From assembly GCF_014892515.1 (NCBI RefSeq), contig NZ_JADBGR010000088.1, positions 1-64,000 on the forward strand: a DNA stretch of 64,000 bases. Direction: 5' to 3'. Every line of letters starts with the position of its first letter. The stretch's first letter is position 1. Positions 53,997 to 62,848 of this stretch are shown in pieces. The notes beneath the pieces were generated by a model. It made no database searches. It was not told where the DNA came from and was given only the letters and a program-made list of their open reading frames with translations. The DNA comes from Myceligenerans pegani (GTDB lineage: Bacteria; Actinomycetota; Actinomycetes; Actinomycetales; Cellulomonadaceae). The position numbers were made by a program, and so were the translations under genes.

Positions 53997-55010
53997 TTGG
54001 ATCTGTACGCCGACGTCGCCGCCCAGTACACCGAGTTCGCCGAGTACGCCGCCGCAGCCGCCTCCCCCTGCTTCGAGCGGTGGGGACACGCCGTGGCCGC
54101 CGACGAGGACGTCCTGAGATGGATCTCCGCGCTCCCCGGGATCAAGAAGCAGCCCAACCTCGTGTTCGCGGCGGCCCGGTTCCACGGCGTCGAGGCGCCC
54201 GGGCCGTACGAGGCGCTGCGTGAGGCCCTGCTGCACGACGACGGCACGATCCGCGCCACGATCCTGGAGCGCTCGACCCAGACCAACGAGGCCGGGCGCC
54301 TCGCGACCCTCACCCCGGTCTTCGCCCGGCTGGCCATCGAGGCCGGGCGCCGCCCCCTCGCGCTCGTCGAGGCGGGCGCGAGCGCGGGCCTGTGCCTCTA
54401 CCCGGACCGCTGGGGATACGACTGGACCGCACCCGGCCCGCGGAAGGCGCGGACGCCCCGCGTCGCCGTCCTCGGCCCCCAGCCGCGGCTTACCTGCCCG
54501 GTTACCGGCGACCTCGCGCTCCCGACCACCCTGCCCGAGATCACCTGGCGCGGCGGCCTCGACCTGAACCCGCTGGACGTCCGCGACAAGGACCAGATGG
54601 CCTGGCTGGAGATCCTCGTCTGGCCCGAGCACGACGACCGCCGCGACCGCCTGCGCCACGCCATCGAGATCGCGCGGGCCGACCCGCCGCGCCTCGAGCG
54701 GGGCGACATCCTCGCGGATCTGCCGCTCCTGGTCGCCGACGCGTCCCGGCACGGCGAGGTCGTCGTGTTCCACAGCGCCGTCGTCGCGTACCTCCCGGCC
54801 GAGGACCGCGCGCGCTTCGACACGATGATGCGCCGGCTGGTGCGCGACGGCGCCTGCCGCTGGGTGAGCAACGAGGGCCTGAACGTCATCCCGAGCGTGC
54901 TCGACGGCGCGCCCGAGCCGCCGGACACCAAGACGCTCGCCCTCGCGGTGGACGGCCGTGCGGTCGCCTGGTCGCATCCGCACGGCCGCTCCATGCGCTG
55001 GTTCGGCTGA
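53997..55010 (+). CDS. DUF2332 family protein
   Basis: A 337-aa soluble protein from a TTG start behind ACGGGAG. TNEAGRLATLTPVFARLAIE, LVEAGASAGLCLYPDRWGYD, RGGLDLNPLDVRDKDQMAWL and VVFHSAVVAYLPAEDRARF are the conserved blocks of DUF2332. The Gly-rich EAGASAGL loop resembles a SAM- or nucleotide-binding turn, so methyltransferase-like chemistry has been suggested for the family but not shown. It follows the PPOX-class gene closely and its stop lies one base from the convergent GH3 stop. Confidence 0.85.
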   Translation: MDLYADVAAQYTEFAEYAAAAASPCFERWGHAVAADEDVLRWISALPGIKKQPNLVFAAARFHGVEAPGPYEALREALLHDDGTIRATILERSTQTNEAGRLATLTPVFARLAIEAGRRPLALVEAGASAGLCLYPDRWGYDWTAPGPRKARTPRVAVLGPQPRLTCPVTGDLALPTTLPEITWRGGLDLNPLDVRDKDQMAWLEILVWPEHDDRRDRLRHAIEIARADPPRLERGDILADLPLLVADASRHGEVVVFHSAVVAYLPAEDRARFDTMMRRLVRDGACRWVSNEGLNVIPSVLDGAPEPPDTKTLALAVDGRAVAWSHPHGRSMRWFG

Positions 55011-55011
55011 C

Positions 55012-57273
55012 TCAGGCGGTCACCGTGAACCTCGCGGTGAGCTGGTCCTCCTGCTGGGACGAGCGGCCCACGCGGAGCTCGAAGTCGCCCGCCTCGACCA
55101 CCCGCTTCCCCGCCGCGTCCACGATCGTGCAGTCCGCCGCCGGGACCTCCAGGTCGACGACCCGCTCCTCCCCCGGCACCAACGTGACCTGGCGGAACGC
55201 CTTGAGCTCCTGGTCCGCCCAGCTCACCGAGGTGACCAGGTCGCTCACGTACGCCTGGACGGTCTCCAGCGCCGGCCGCGACCCCGTGTTCCGGAGCGTC
55301 ACCGCGGCCCGCACCACGCCGCCGGGGCCGACCCGCGGTTCGGCCACGTGCAGGCCGTCGTACTCGATCGTGGTGTAGCTGAGCCCCTCGCCGAACGCGA
55401 ATGCGGGCCGCTGCGTCAGGTCCGCGTACCGGTCGCCGTGCTGCCCCCGCACCTGGTTGTAGTACGTCGGCTGCTGTCCCACGTGGCGGGCGAACGAGAC
55501 GGGCAGTCGCCCGGACGGCTCGATCTCGCCCAGGAGCAGCTCCGCGAGCGCCCGGCCGCCCCGCATACCGGGGTTCGCGGCCCAGACCAGCGCGGCGGCG
55601 TCGTCCACGACGGGCGGCAGGACCTGCGGCTTGGACGCCAGGAGCACGACGATCAGCGGGGTGCCGGTCGCGGCGACCGCCTCCAGCAGAGCGTTCTGCC
55701 CGCCGAGCAGGTCCAGCGTGGCGGTGGACCGTCCCTCACCGATGAGCTCGATGCGATCGCCGACGACGGCGACCACGTAGTCGGCGTCGCGCGCGGCGGC
55801 GACCGCCTCGGCGAGCTGCGCCTCGTCCACGGGTGCGGGCGTGACGACCGGTGGGCGCGGCTGCCCGTCGGGGAACGTGTCCCCCTCGGGGTCGGGGGCG
55901 AGTTCCAGGATCTCGGCGCCCCGGGTGTAGGTCACCGACCAGCCGTCCGGGACCCGCTCGCGCAGCCCGTCCAGCACGGTGCTGATGAGGTGGCGCGGAT
56001 GCCCGTCGGGGATCCATCCGGCCTGTCCGGAGTTGCCTGCCCAGTCGCCGAGCTGGGCCTGGGCGTCGTCGGCAAGGGGGCCGACGACGGCGATCCGCCG
56101 CGCGGGAGCGTTCCCACCGGCCGGCAGCGGCAGCGTGCCGTCGTTGCGCAGGAGGACCAGCGACCGGCGCGCGACCTCGAGGTTGAGTTCGGCGTGCGCG
56201 GCGGCTCCCACCGCCGCCTCGATGCGCTCGGGTGCGGGCCGGCGTCGGTCCTCGAACAGGCCCAGCTCGAACTTCAGGGTGAGGATGCGCCGTACGGCGT
56301 CGTCGAGGTCCGCCGAGGTCAGACGGCCCTCCTCGATGGCGGCGAGCGCGCCCTCGAAGAACCCGGGCGTGGTCATCACCATGTCGTTCCCGGCGCGGAC
56401 GGCGGCGGTCGCCGCGGCGGTGAGGTCCGGCTGCACCTTCTGCTCCCAGACCATGCGCCCGACGTTGTCCCAGTCGGTGACGAGGGTGCCGGTGTAGCCC
56501 CACTCGCCGCGCAGGACGTCGGACAGCAGCCAGTCGTTGACGGTGATGGGCACGCCGTCGATGGTCTGGTAGCCGAGCATGAACGTGCGGCAGCCCTCGC
56601 GCGCGACGCGCTCGAACGGGGGCAGGTGCCACGCACGCAGTTTGCGGCGGGACAGGTCCGCCTCGGACGCGTCGCGGCCGCCCTGGGTCTCGGAGTACCC
56701 GGCGAAGTGCTTGGCCGCGGCGAGGATCGCCGTCGGATCGCTCAGGCCGTCGCCCTGGTAGCCGCGTACCGCTGCCGAGGCGAGCTCGCCGATCAGGTGC
56801 GGGTCCTCGCCGAAGGTCTCGTTCACGCGCCCCCAGCGCAGGTCGCGCGCGATGCACAGCACCGGGGAGAAGGTCCAGTGGATGCCGGTGGCGCTCACCT
56901 CCACGGCGGTCACCCGTGCCACCCGCTCGACGAGCCCGGGGTCCCAGGTGGCGGCCATGCCGAGCTGCGTGGGGAAGATCGTGGCGCCCTCGAAGAAGGA
57001 GTGGCCGTGGATGCAGTCCTCGGCGACGAGCAGCGGGATCCGCAGCCGGGTGCGGTCGGTCAGCTCGTGCGCGGCCCGGATCCGTTCGGGCGAGGCGTGC
57101 AGGATGGAGCCGGCCTGGCGCCGCAGCACGTGGTCCTCGAGATCGTCCCGCGCGTCGAGCTGCAGCATCTGCCCGACCTTCTCCTCGGGCGTCATGCGGG
57201 CGATCAGGTCGGAGACCCGGTCCGCCACGGGGAGGGCGGTGTCGAGGTAGGGCAGATCGATCACGCTGGTCAC
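55012..57273 (-). CDS. GH3 beta-glycosidase (beta-glucosidase/xylosidase type), cytoplasmic
   Basis: A 753-aa enzyme without signal peptide. The GH3 barrel reads PLLVAEDCIHGHSFFEGATI, PVLCIARDLRWGRVNETFGE and AAKHFAGYSETQGGRD, with the nucleophile Asp in GTLVTDWDNV. The second alpha/beta domain carries GGNAPARRIAVVGPLADDAQ and the acid/base region, and a C-terminal fibronectin III-like domain (PSGRLPVSFARHVGQQPTYY to the end) completes the typical layout. The GTG start is behind GAGGAG and overlaps the permease stop (GTGA). As last gene of an Opp-type importer operon it should split imported oligosaccharides to monosaccharides. Confidence 0.92.
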   Translation of the reverse strand: MTSVIDLPYLDTALPVADRVSDLIARMTPEEKVGQMLQLDARDDLEDHVLRRQAGSILHASPERIRAAHELTDRTRLRIPLLVAEDCIHGHSFFEGATIFPTQLGMAATWDPGLVERVARVTAVEVSATGIHWTFSPVLCIARDLRWGRVNETFGEDPHLIGELASAAVRGYQGDGLSDPTAILAAAKHFAGYSETQGGRDASEADLSRRKLRAWHLPPFERVAREGCRTFMLGYQTIDGVPITVNDWLLSDVLRGEWGYTGTLVTDWDNVGRMVWEQKVQPDLTAAATAAVRAGNDMVMTTPGFFEGALAAIEEGRLTSADLDDAVRRILTLKFELGLFEDRRRPAPERIEAAVGAAAHAELNLEVARRSLVLLRNDGTLPLPAGGNAPARRIAVVGPLADDAQAQLGDWAGNSGQAGWIPDGHPRHLISTVLDGLRERVPDGWSVTYTRGAEILELAPDPEGDTFPDGQPRPPVVTPAPVDEAQLAEAVAAARDADYVVAVVGDRIELIGEGRSTATLDLLGGQNALLEAVAATGTPLIVVLLASKPQVLPPVVDDAAALVWAANPGMRGGRALAELLLGEIEPSGRLPVSFARHVGQQPTYYNQVRGQHGDRYADLTQRPAFAFGEGLSYTTIEYDGLHVAEPRVGPGGVVRAAVTLRNTGSRPALETVQAYVSDLVTSVSWADQELKAFRQVTLVPGEERVVDLEVPAADCTIVDAAGKRVVEAGDFELRVGRSSQQEDQLTARFTVTA

Positions 57274-58136
57274 GCAGTGCTCCTCTTCGTTCGCTTCTTC
57301 TGCAGCCGTGCTCGTTCGCCCGCGGACCGCAGGCGCGGATTGACGTACTCGTCGATGCCGAAGCTGATCAGGCTCAGCGCCGCGCCGAGCAGCGCGATCG
57401 CGAGGCCCGCGGGCACGTACCACCACCAGAACTCCGGGAACGCGCCGTTCTGCTGGGCCCAGTACAGGATCGTTCCCCAGTTGAGGTTCGTGATCGGGAT
57501 GACGCCGACGAACGCCAGCGTCGTCAGGCCGAGCACGGCGGCCGTCACGGTGCCCACGAAGCTGGAGGCGATGACGGCCGTGAGGTTGGGCAGCATCTCC
57601 ACCGCGATGATCCGCCACAGCGGCTCGCCGTTGGCGCGGGCCGCCTGCACGAAGTCCCGGCTGCGCAGCGACATGGTCTGCGCGCGCAGCACGCGCGCGC
57701 CCCACGCCCAGCCGGTGATCGCCAGGACGGCGGAGATGAGGAACAGGCTCGGGTCGTCGTACTGCGACGCCACGATGATCATCAGCGGGATCGCGGGCAG
57801 CACGAGGAACACGTTGGACAGCGCCGAGAGCGACTCGCCGCGCCAGCCGGTGAGGAACCCGGCGCTCACGCCGACGATCACGGCGACGAGGGTGGCCAGC
57901 ACGCCGGCGGTGAGGCCGACGAGCAGCACGCCGCGCGTGCCGTGGGCGATCTGGCTGAAGATGTCCTCGCCCAGGTGGGTGGTGCCGAGCCAGTGCGTGG
58001 CCGACGGAGGCTGCTTGAGCGCGGTGTAGTCCTTCTCCAGCGGCCCGAACGGGGCGACGACGTCGGCCAGCGCGGCGAGCAGGGCGAACAGGCCGAGGAT
58101 CACGAGGCCCGTGATCGACTTGCGGTTGGTGAACAT
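57270..58136 (-). CDS. ABC permease (Opp/Dpp family, DppC-like)
   Basis: A 288-aa membrane protein with an N-terminal helix (GLVILGLFALLAALADVVAP), an extracellular loop with TTHLGEDIFSQIAHGTR, and five further helices. The permease EAA coupling loop is ARANGEPLWRIIAVEMLPNL. These are the marks of the C-type subunit of peptide/nickel/oligosaccharide importers. One base separates it from the B-type permease upstream, and its stop overlaps the GH3 start. Confidence 0.92.
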   Translation of the reverse strand: MFTNRKSITGLVILGLFALLAALADVVAPFGPLEKDYTALKQPPSATHWLGTTHLGEDIFSQIAHGTRGVLLVGLTAGVLATLVAVIVGVSAGFLTGWRGESLSALSNVFLVLPAIPLMIIVASQYDDPSLFLISAVLAITGWAWGARVLRAQTMSLRSRDFVQAARANGEPLWRIIAVEMLPNLTAVIASSFVGTVTAAVLGLTTLAFVGVIPITNLNWGTILYWAQQNGAFPEFWWWYVPAGLAIALLGAALSLISFGIDEYVNPRLRSAGERARLQKKRTKRSTA

Positions 58137-58137
58137 G

Positions 58138-59121
58138 TCAGACCTCCCCCTGCCGGGTGCGCGGGTCGAGCGCGGCGTAGGCGACGTCGGCCAGGAGGTT
58201 GGCGACGAGCACGGTCAGGGTGATGACGAGGAACAGGCCCTGCATGAGCGGGTAGTCCTTGGCGTTGGTGGCGTCGAGCAGCAGCTTGCCGACGCCGGGG
58301 TAGGAGAACACGAGCTCCATGACGAGCGTGCCGCCCACGATGAACCCGAGGGCGAGGGCGAAGCTCGACAGCTGCGGCAGCACCGCGTTGCGGGCGGCGT
58401 AGGCGAACACGACGCGGCGCCGGGACAGGCCCTTGGCCTGCGCGACGGTGACGTAGTCCTCGTCGAGGACCGTGATCATCATGTTCCGCATGCCGAGCAC
58501 CCAGCCGCCGAGGGACGCGAGCACGACGGTCAGGGCCGGCAGGGTGCCGTGCGCGATCACCTCGCCGATGAACTGCGCGCTGAACTCCGGCGTCGTGCCC
58601 TTGCCGTAGGCGTGCGACGCCGGGAACCAGCCCAGCCCGGTCGCGAAGACGGCGATGGCGATGAGCCCCATCCAGAAGTACGGGACGGCGGAGAAGAAGG
58701 TCGCCACGGGGACGATGACGTCACCGCGCCCGCCACGGAACCAGCCGACGAGCGTGCCGAGCGTGGTGCCCAGCAGGAAGCTCAGCACGGTCGCGATGCC
58801 GACGAGGCCGACCGTCCAGGGCAGGGCCGAGGCGATCACGTCGGCCACGGGCGCCAGGCCGTGGGAGAACGACCGGCCGAGGTCGCCGGAGAGCAGCAGC
58901 ACCCAGTAGTCGGCGTACTGCTCGGCGAGCGACTTGCCGGTGTCCAGGCCGAACAGGGTGCGCAGGGCGTCGGCCGCCTCCGGGCTGACCAGCCCCTGGT
59001 TCTTCTGCAGGTAGGCCGAGACCGGGTCGCCCTTGAGCATCCGCGGCAGGAAGAAGTTGATCGTGATCGCCGCCCAGGCCGTGAACAGGTAGAAGGCGGC
59101 GCGGCGCAGGAGGAGTCTCAT
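58138..59121 (-). CDS. ABC permease (Opp/Dpp family, DppB-like)
   Basis: A 327-aa membrane protein. It opens RLLLRRAAFYLFTAWAAITI with LPRMLKGDPVSA, the standard B-type start, and has the coupling loop VAQAKGLSRRRVVFAYAARN. The region GLAPVADVIASALPWTVGLV and the later YPGVGKLLLDATNAKDYPL are further family blocks. ATG overlaps the ATPase stop (ATGA). With the C-type permease it forms the channel for solute delivered by the lipoprotein at the head of the operon. Confidence 0.92.
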   Translation of the reverse strand: MRLLLRRAAFYLFTAWAAITINFFLPRMLKGDPVSAYLQKNQGLVSPEAADALRTLFGLDTGKSLAEQYADYWVLLLSGDLGRSFSHGLAPVADVIASALPWTVGLVGIATVLSFLLGTTLGTLVGWFRGGRGDVIVPVATFFSAVPYFWMGLIAIAVFATGLGWFPASHAYGKGTTPEFSAQFIGEVIAHGTLPALTVVLASLGGWVLGMRNMMITVLDEDYVTVAQAKGLSRRRVVFAYAARNAVLPQLSSFALALGFIVGGTLVMELVFSYPGVGKLLLDATNAKDYPLMQGLFLVITLTVLVANLLADVAYAALDPRTRQGEV

Positions 59122-59930
59122 GAGCGGCTCCCGGTGGTGTCGGCCGTCCGGCCGCCGCCGAAGTGGCGGTCCGGGTCGGGTGAGGCGTCCCGCAGCGCGC
59201 GTGTGTACTCGTGCCGCGGGTGGAGGATGACGTCGTCGGACGGACCGCGCTCCACGACCCTGCCGTGGTGCAGCACGACGATCTCGTCGCTGAAGTGGCG
59301 GGCCGTGGCCAGGTCGTGGGTGATGTACAGGACGCCGAGCCCGTCGGCCTCCTGGAGTTCTGCCAGGAGGTTGAGGACGCCCAGGCGGATGGACACGTCG
59401 AGCATCGACACGGGCTCGTCGGCCACGAGCAGCGCGGGCCGCGACGCGAGCGCCCGCGCGATGGCGACGCGCTGTCGCTGCCCGCCGGACAGCTCGTGGG
59501 GGCGGCGGGCCGCGAGCCCGGGTTCGAGGCGGACCTTCTCCAGCAGGCCCGCCACCTCGTCGTCGACCCCGGCACGCGGCACGACACGGTCGAGCAGCAG
59601 GGGCCGCGCGATGTGGTGGTGCACCGTGTGGTACGGGTTCAGGGACGCGAACGGGTCCTGGAACACCATCCGCACCTGCTGCCGGTAGGCCCGCAGCCCC
59701 CGCCCGCGGCGCGGGATCGGCGCGCCGTCGAGCAGCACCCGGCCCGAGGTCTCGCGTTCCAGCTGGGTGATGATCTTCGCGATCGTCGACTTGCCGGAGC
59801 CGGACTGTCCCACCAGCGCGACGGTGCGGCCGGAGGTGATCGACAGGTCGACGTCGTCGAGGGCGAGCATGTGGCCGGAGCCGCGTACGCGGTAGCGCTT
59901 GGTCAGCCCGCGCAGTTCGAGCGTCGTCAT
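59118..59930 (-). CDS. ABC importer ATPase (OppF/DppF-like)
   Basis: A 270-aa ATPase. Walker A VALVGQSGSGKSTIAKII, Q-loop QQVRMVFQDPFASLNPYH, signature HELSGGQRQRVAIARALASR, Walker B ALLVADEPVSMLDVSIR and the switch His in LYITHDLATARHFSD are complete. MLALDDVDLSITSGRTVALV places it in the F-type group. Start overlaps the D-type ATPase stop by ATGA. The C-terminal Asp/Gly-rich stretch (residues 250-270) replaces the usual Cys-rich iron-sulfur segment of many F-type ATPases. Confidence 0.93.
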   Translation of the reverse strand: MTTLELRGLTKRYRVRGSGHMLALDDVDLSITSGRTVALVGQSGSGKSTIAKIITQLERETSGRVLLDGAPIPRRGRGLRAYRQQVRMVFQDPFASLNPYHTVHHHIARPLLLDRVVPRAGVDDEVAGLLEKVRLEPGLAARRPHELSGGQRQRVAIARALASRPALLVADEPVSMLDVSIRLGVLNLLAELQEADGLGVLYITHDLATARHFSDEIVVLHHGRVVERGPSDDVILHPRHEYTRALRDASPDPDRHFGGGRTADTTGSRS

Positions 59931-60778
59931 ACCGCGGCCCCCTTCCGGACGAAGTCACCGCGGTCGCCGGTCAGGCTCGGGAACGAGCCCAGCAGGCGCT
60001 TGGTGTACTCGTGCCGCGCGGCGTGGTAGATCTCCGACGCGGTCCCCACCTCCACGACCCGCCCCGCGCGCATGACGGCGATGCGGTCGCTGATCTCCAG
60101 CAGGAGCGGCAGGTCGTGCGTGATGAACACGACGGAGAACCCGAGCTCCTCGCGCAGCCGGGAGATCTCCTGCAGGATCTCCCGCTGCACCAGCACGTCC
60201 AGGGCCGTCGTCGGCTCGTCCATGATCAGCAGGCGCGGCCGCAGGGCGAGTGCCATCGCGATCATGACCCGCTGGCGCATGCCCCCGGACAGCTCGTGGG
60301 GGTAGGACCGCAGCCGGTCGGCTCCCACCCCGACCATCTCGAGCAGCGCCCCGCAGGTCGCGGTGCGCTCGGCGCGGCCCATGGCCGGGCGGTGCCGTGT
60401 GAACACGTCGGCGAGCTGGGCGCCGATCGTCAGGACGGGGTTGAGCGAGTTCATCGCGCCTTGGAACACCATGGCGACCTGGTCCCAGCGCAGCCGGTCC
60501 ATCTCGGCCGGCGAGAGCGTGGTGAGGTCGACGTCGCCACCGGCGGCGCCGTCGACGGCGTGCAGCACGACCTGGCCACCCGTGATCTCGGCGGGAGGCC
60601 GCAGCAGCCGCTGCACGGCGTAGGCGAGGGTCGACTTGCCGCAGCCGGACTCCCCGGCCAGGCCGAGCACCTCGCCCTGCCCGACGGTCAGCGAGACGTC
60701 GCGCACGGCCTCGACCGGCGGGTCGACGTCGTAGGTCACGCTGAGCCCGGACACGCTCAGCACGGGGTCACGATTCAC
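59927..60778 (-). CDS. ABC importer ATPase (OppD/DppD-like)
   Basis: A 283-aa ATPase. Walker A VLGLAGESGCGKSTLAYA, Q-loop WDQVAMVFQGAMNSLNPVLT, signature HELSGGMRQRVMIAMALALR, Walker B RLLIMDEPTTALDVLVQ and switch His FITHDLPLLLEISDR are intact. The start VNRDPVLSVSGLSV has GGAG eight bases upstream; the longer frame crosses into the gap after the binding protein. The two ATPases would form a heterodimer under the two permeases. Confidence 0.92.
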   Translation of the reverse strand: MNRDPVLSVSGLSVTYDVDPPVEAVRDVSLTVGQGEVLGLAGESGCGKSTLAYAVQRLLRPPAEITGGQVVLHAVDGAAGGDVDLTTLSPAEMDRLRWDQVAMVFQGAMNSLNPVLTIGAQLADVFTRHRPAMGRAERTATCGALLEMVGVGADRLRSYPHELSGGMRQRVMIAMALALRPRLLIMDEPTTALDVLVQREILQEISRLREELGFSVVFITHDLPLLLEISDRIAVMRAGRVVEVGTASEIYHAARHEYTKRLLGSFPSLTGDRGDFVRKGAAV

Positions 60779-60899
60779 GAACGAACTCCTGTCTGTGTCC
60801 GCGGCGCCCGGATGTCGTGGGCCTGCCCGGCGCCGCGGCGCTCGCCGCGCGGCGGTAGGCACGCCCACGACCCCGGTCCCAGGACGGGATCGGTGAGGG

Positions 60900-62591
60900 T
60901 CAGCCCTTGGCCTCGAGCGAGGTCAGGATGAGCACGGCCGTCGGCTGCGTCGGGTCGGGGCTGGTGTAGGGGTCGTCCTCACTCGGCCAGCCGACGTAGC
61001 TGCGTGTGTTGTACTCGCCGATGAACGGGCGGTTGCCGACGGGCATGATCGGCACCTCCTCGACGAAGATCTCCTGGACCCGTGCGAGTGCCTCGGCGCG
61101 GGCCGCGTCGTCGGTGGCGGTCAGGTACTCGTCGAGCGCCTTCGTGGCGTCCGGGCTGTCGAACCGGCCGAAGTTGTAGTCCGCGGCCTCACCGACCGGC
61201 TTCAGCCAGCGGCCGTCCATCGCGTCGCTGTACAGGTCGTACGGGGTGGCGCCGGTGTCGGTCCAGTGCAGGATCGCCTGGAAGTCACCCTCGGTCTTGG
61301 CCGTCCACCAGGAGTCGGCGTCGGGAGTGTCGAGCGTCGTGGTGACGCCGAGTTCCTTCGCGGCGTCGGAGATCAGGCTGATGCCGGTGACGTAGTCGCT
61401 CCAGCCCTGCGGGACGCTCAGCTCGAACTCGACCGCCTCGCCGTCGGGGTCGACCAGGGCCTCGCCCACGCCCGTGTAGCCGGCCTCCTCGAGGACCGCC
61501 TTCGCGCCCTCGACGTCGACCTCGTACGTCTGGCCGGCGTACGCGGGGGCCACGAACTCGTCACCGGCCGGGCTCGGGAGACCGGTCACGGACGTCAGGG
61601 GCGGGACCCCGCCCTCGCGGGCGATCTCGGCGTGCTTGCCGCGGTCGATCACCATGTTCATGGCCCGGCGGAAGGCGACGTCGTCGAACGGCTTCTCGGT
61701 GGTGTTGACGAACATCGCGTCGATGCCGAGTCCGGTGGCCGCCCAGTAGACGTTGTCCTCGTCCTTGTCGACGTACGCCGACTGCACGTTCGGGATGAAC
61801 GCCTGCGCCCAGTCCGCCTCGCCGTTGGCCAGGGCCGTGGTGAGGGCGGTGTTGTCGTTGTAGGACACGTAGTACAGCGTCGGCACGGCCAGCTCACCGC
61901 CCCAGTAGTCGTCGCGTGCGGACAGCTCGACCGACTGCGTCGTGAACTCGGTCAGCGTGTAGGGACCGGTGCCGACCGGCTCCGGGTTCTCGTACGTGGT
62001 CGGGTCCTCGACGTCCGCCCACACGTGCTCGGGGACGATGAACCGGTGCAGGACCTTGTCCTGCTTGGCGTACATCGAGCCGGCGAACGCGATCGTCACC
62101 TGGTCGCCGTCGGTGGTGACCTCCTCGATGCCCAGGGCGGCGGTGTCCAGCTCCGGCGTGTCCTGGAGGAGCCCGAACGTGAACGCGATGTCGTCCGCGC
62201 CGAACTCCTCGCCGTCGTTCCACGTCACGCCCTCGCGCGCGGTGACGGTGAGGGCGGTGTAGTCCTCGTTCCACTCGAGCTCGGACGCGAGCCACGGGCG
62301 GACGTCGTCGGACGGGTCCACCATGTTGACGAACGCGAGGGGTTCGAGGATCGCGTTGACGTACCCGAGCGTGAGCGCCGACGAGTCGCCCACCCAGGGG
62401 TTGTTGGATTCGGTCGTGATCGCGCCGTCGGGCTTCGCGATCGTGAGCGAGCCGTCGCCGGGGGCGACCGACTCGTCGTCGCCGCCGGCGCCGCCCGCGC
62501 AGGCGCTGAGCAGCAGTGTTGCGGCAAGAGTCGCGGCTGCTGCCGCGATGGAGCGTGAGGCACTACGCCTCGGACGGGACGTCGGTGTCAC
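60900..62591 (-). CDS. Extracellular solute-binding lipoprotein, family 5 (oligosaccharide/peptide)
   Basis: A 563-aa exported lipoprotein. The signal ends at a lipobox LLLSACAGG, so Cys32 or so is acylated and the protein is held to the outer face of the membrane. LNDYWGGELAVPTLYYVSYN-like blocks (DDYWGGELAVPTLYYVSYND), the cluster IDAMFVNTTEKPFDD, and ADYNFGRFDSPDAT fit family 5 binding proteins of Opp/Dpp importers. In this genomic setting, next to GH3, the ligand is more likely a cello-, xylo- or other oligosaccharide than a peptide. GTG start with GAGGAG seven bases before. It heads the operon with its own promoter facing the TetR gene. Confidence 0.9.
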   Translation of the reverse strand: MTPTSRPRRSASRSIAAAAATLAATLLLSACAGGAGGDDESVAPGDGSLTIAKPDGAITTESNNPWVGDSSALTLGYVNAILEPLAFVNMVDPSDDVRPWLASELEWNEDYTALTVTAREGVTWNDGEEFGADDIAFTFGLLQDTPELDTAALGIEEVTTDGDQVTIAFAGSMYAKQDKVLHRFIVPEHVWADVEDPTTYENPEPVGTGPYTLTEFTTQSVELSARDDYWGGELAVPTLYYVSYNDNTALTTALANGEADWAQAFIPNVQSAYVDKDEDNVYWAATGLGIDAMFVNTTEKPFDDVAFRRAMNMVIDRGKHAEIAREGGVPPLTSVTGLPSPAGDEFVAPAYAGQTYEVDVEGAKAVLEEAGYTGVGEALVDPDGEAVEFELSVPQGWSDYVTGISLISDAAKELGVTTTLDTPDADSWWTAKTEGDFQAILHWTDTGATPYDLYSDAMDGRWLKPVGEAADYNFGRFDSPDATKALDEYLTATDDAARAEALARVQEIFVEEVPIMPVGNRPFIGEYNTRSYVGWPSEDDPYTSPDPTQPTAVLILTSLEAKG

Positions 62592-62627
62592 CTTCGTACT
62601 CCTCGTCGTCGAGTGGCTGTCGAGCAC

Positions 62628-62657
62628 AACTTACTACTCTGTAAGTAACTTTGTGAA
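62628..62657 (-). promoter_or_regulatory. Promoter and operator of the importer-GH3 operon
   Basis: On the minus strand TTCACA (62657-62652), an 18-bp spacer and TAAGTT (62633-62628) form a promoter. Perfect arms ACTTAC (62629-62634) and GTAAGT (62641-62646) around a 6-base centre overlap its -10 box. The divergent TetR gene begins 190 bp away. TetR binding to the dyad would shut the operon until the sugar or its derivative is present. Confidence 0.65.
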
Positions 62658-62775
62658 ATGCTGGGGCCCACGGCGCCGTCACCACGGCCGACGGCGCCGC
62701 ACCGCTTACACTCGGGACACCGCGACGACACCGGACGGACCACGCCCGACGGACGACGCCGGCGGGCGAGGCGGT

Positions 62776-62817
62776 CCGGGCAGGACCGGCCGGGCAGGAC
62801 AGACCAGGCAGGACAGA
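62776..62817. repeat. 14-bp tandem repeat in front of the TetR gene
   Basis: Three units of 14 bp: CCGGGCAGGACCGG, CCGGGCAGGACAGA and CCAGGCAGGACAGA. Upstream, CCGGACGGACCACG and CCCGACGGACGACG (about 62734-62761) look like older, degenerate units of the same length, so the array may have about five or six units. It ends 31 bp before the TetR start. Confidence 0.7.
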
Positions 62818-62848
62818 CGATGCGCGACAAAGGTGTGAACGACCCGCG

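Noticed and set aside
54958-58029. 1023-codon plus-strand frame opposite GH3 and permease
   Set aside because: Antisense to two genes with intact catalytic or membrane motifs; composition is that of a shadow frame.
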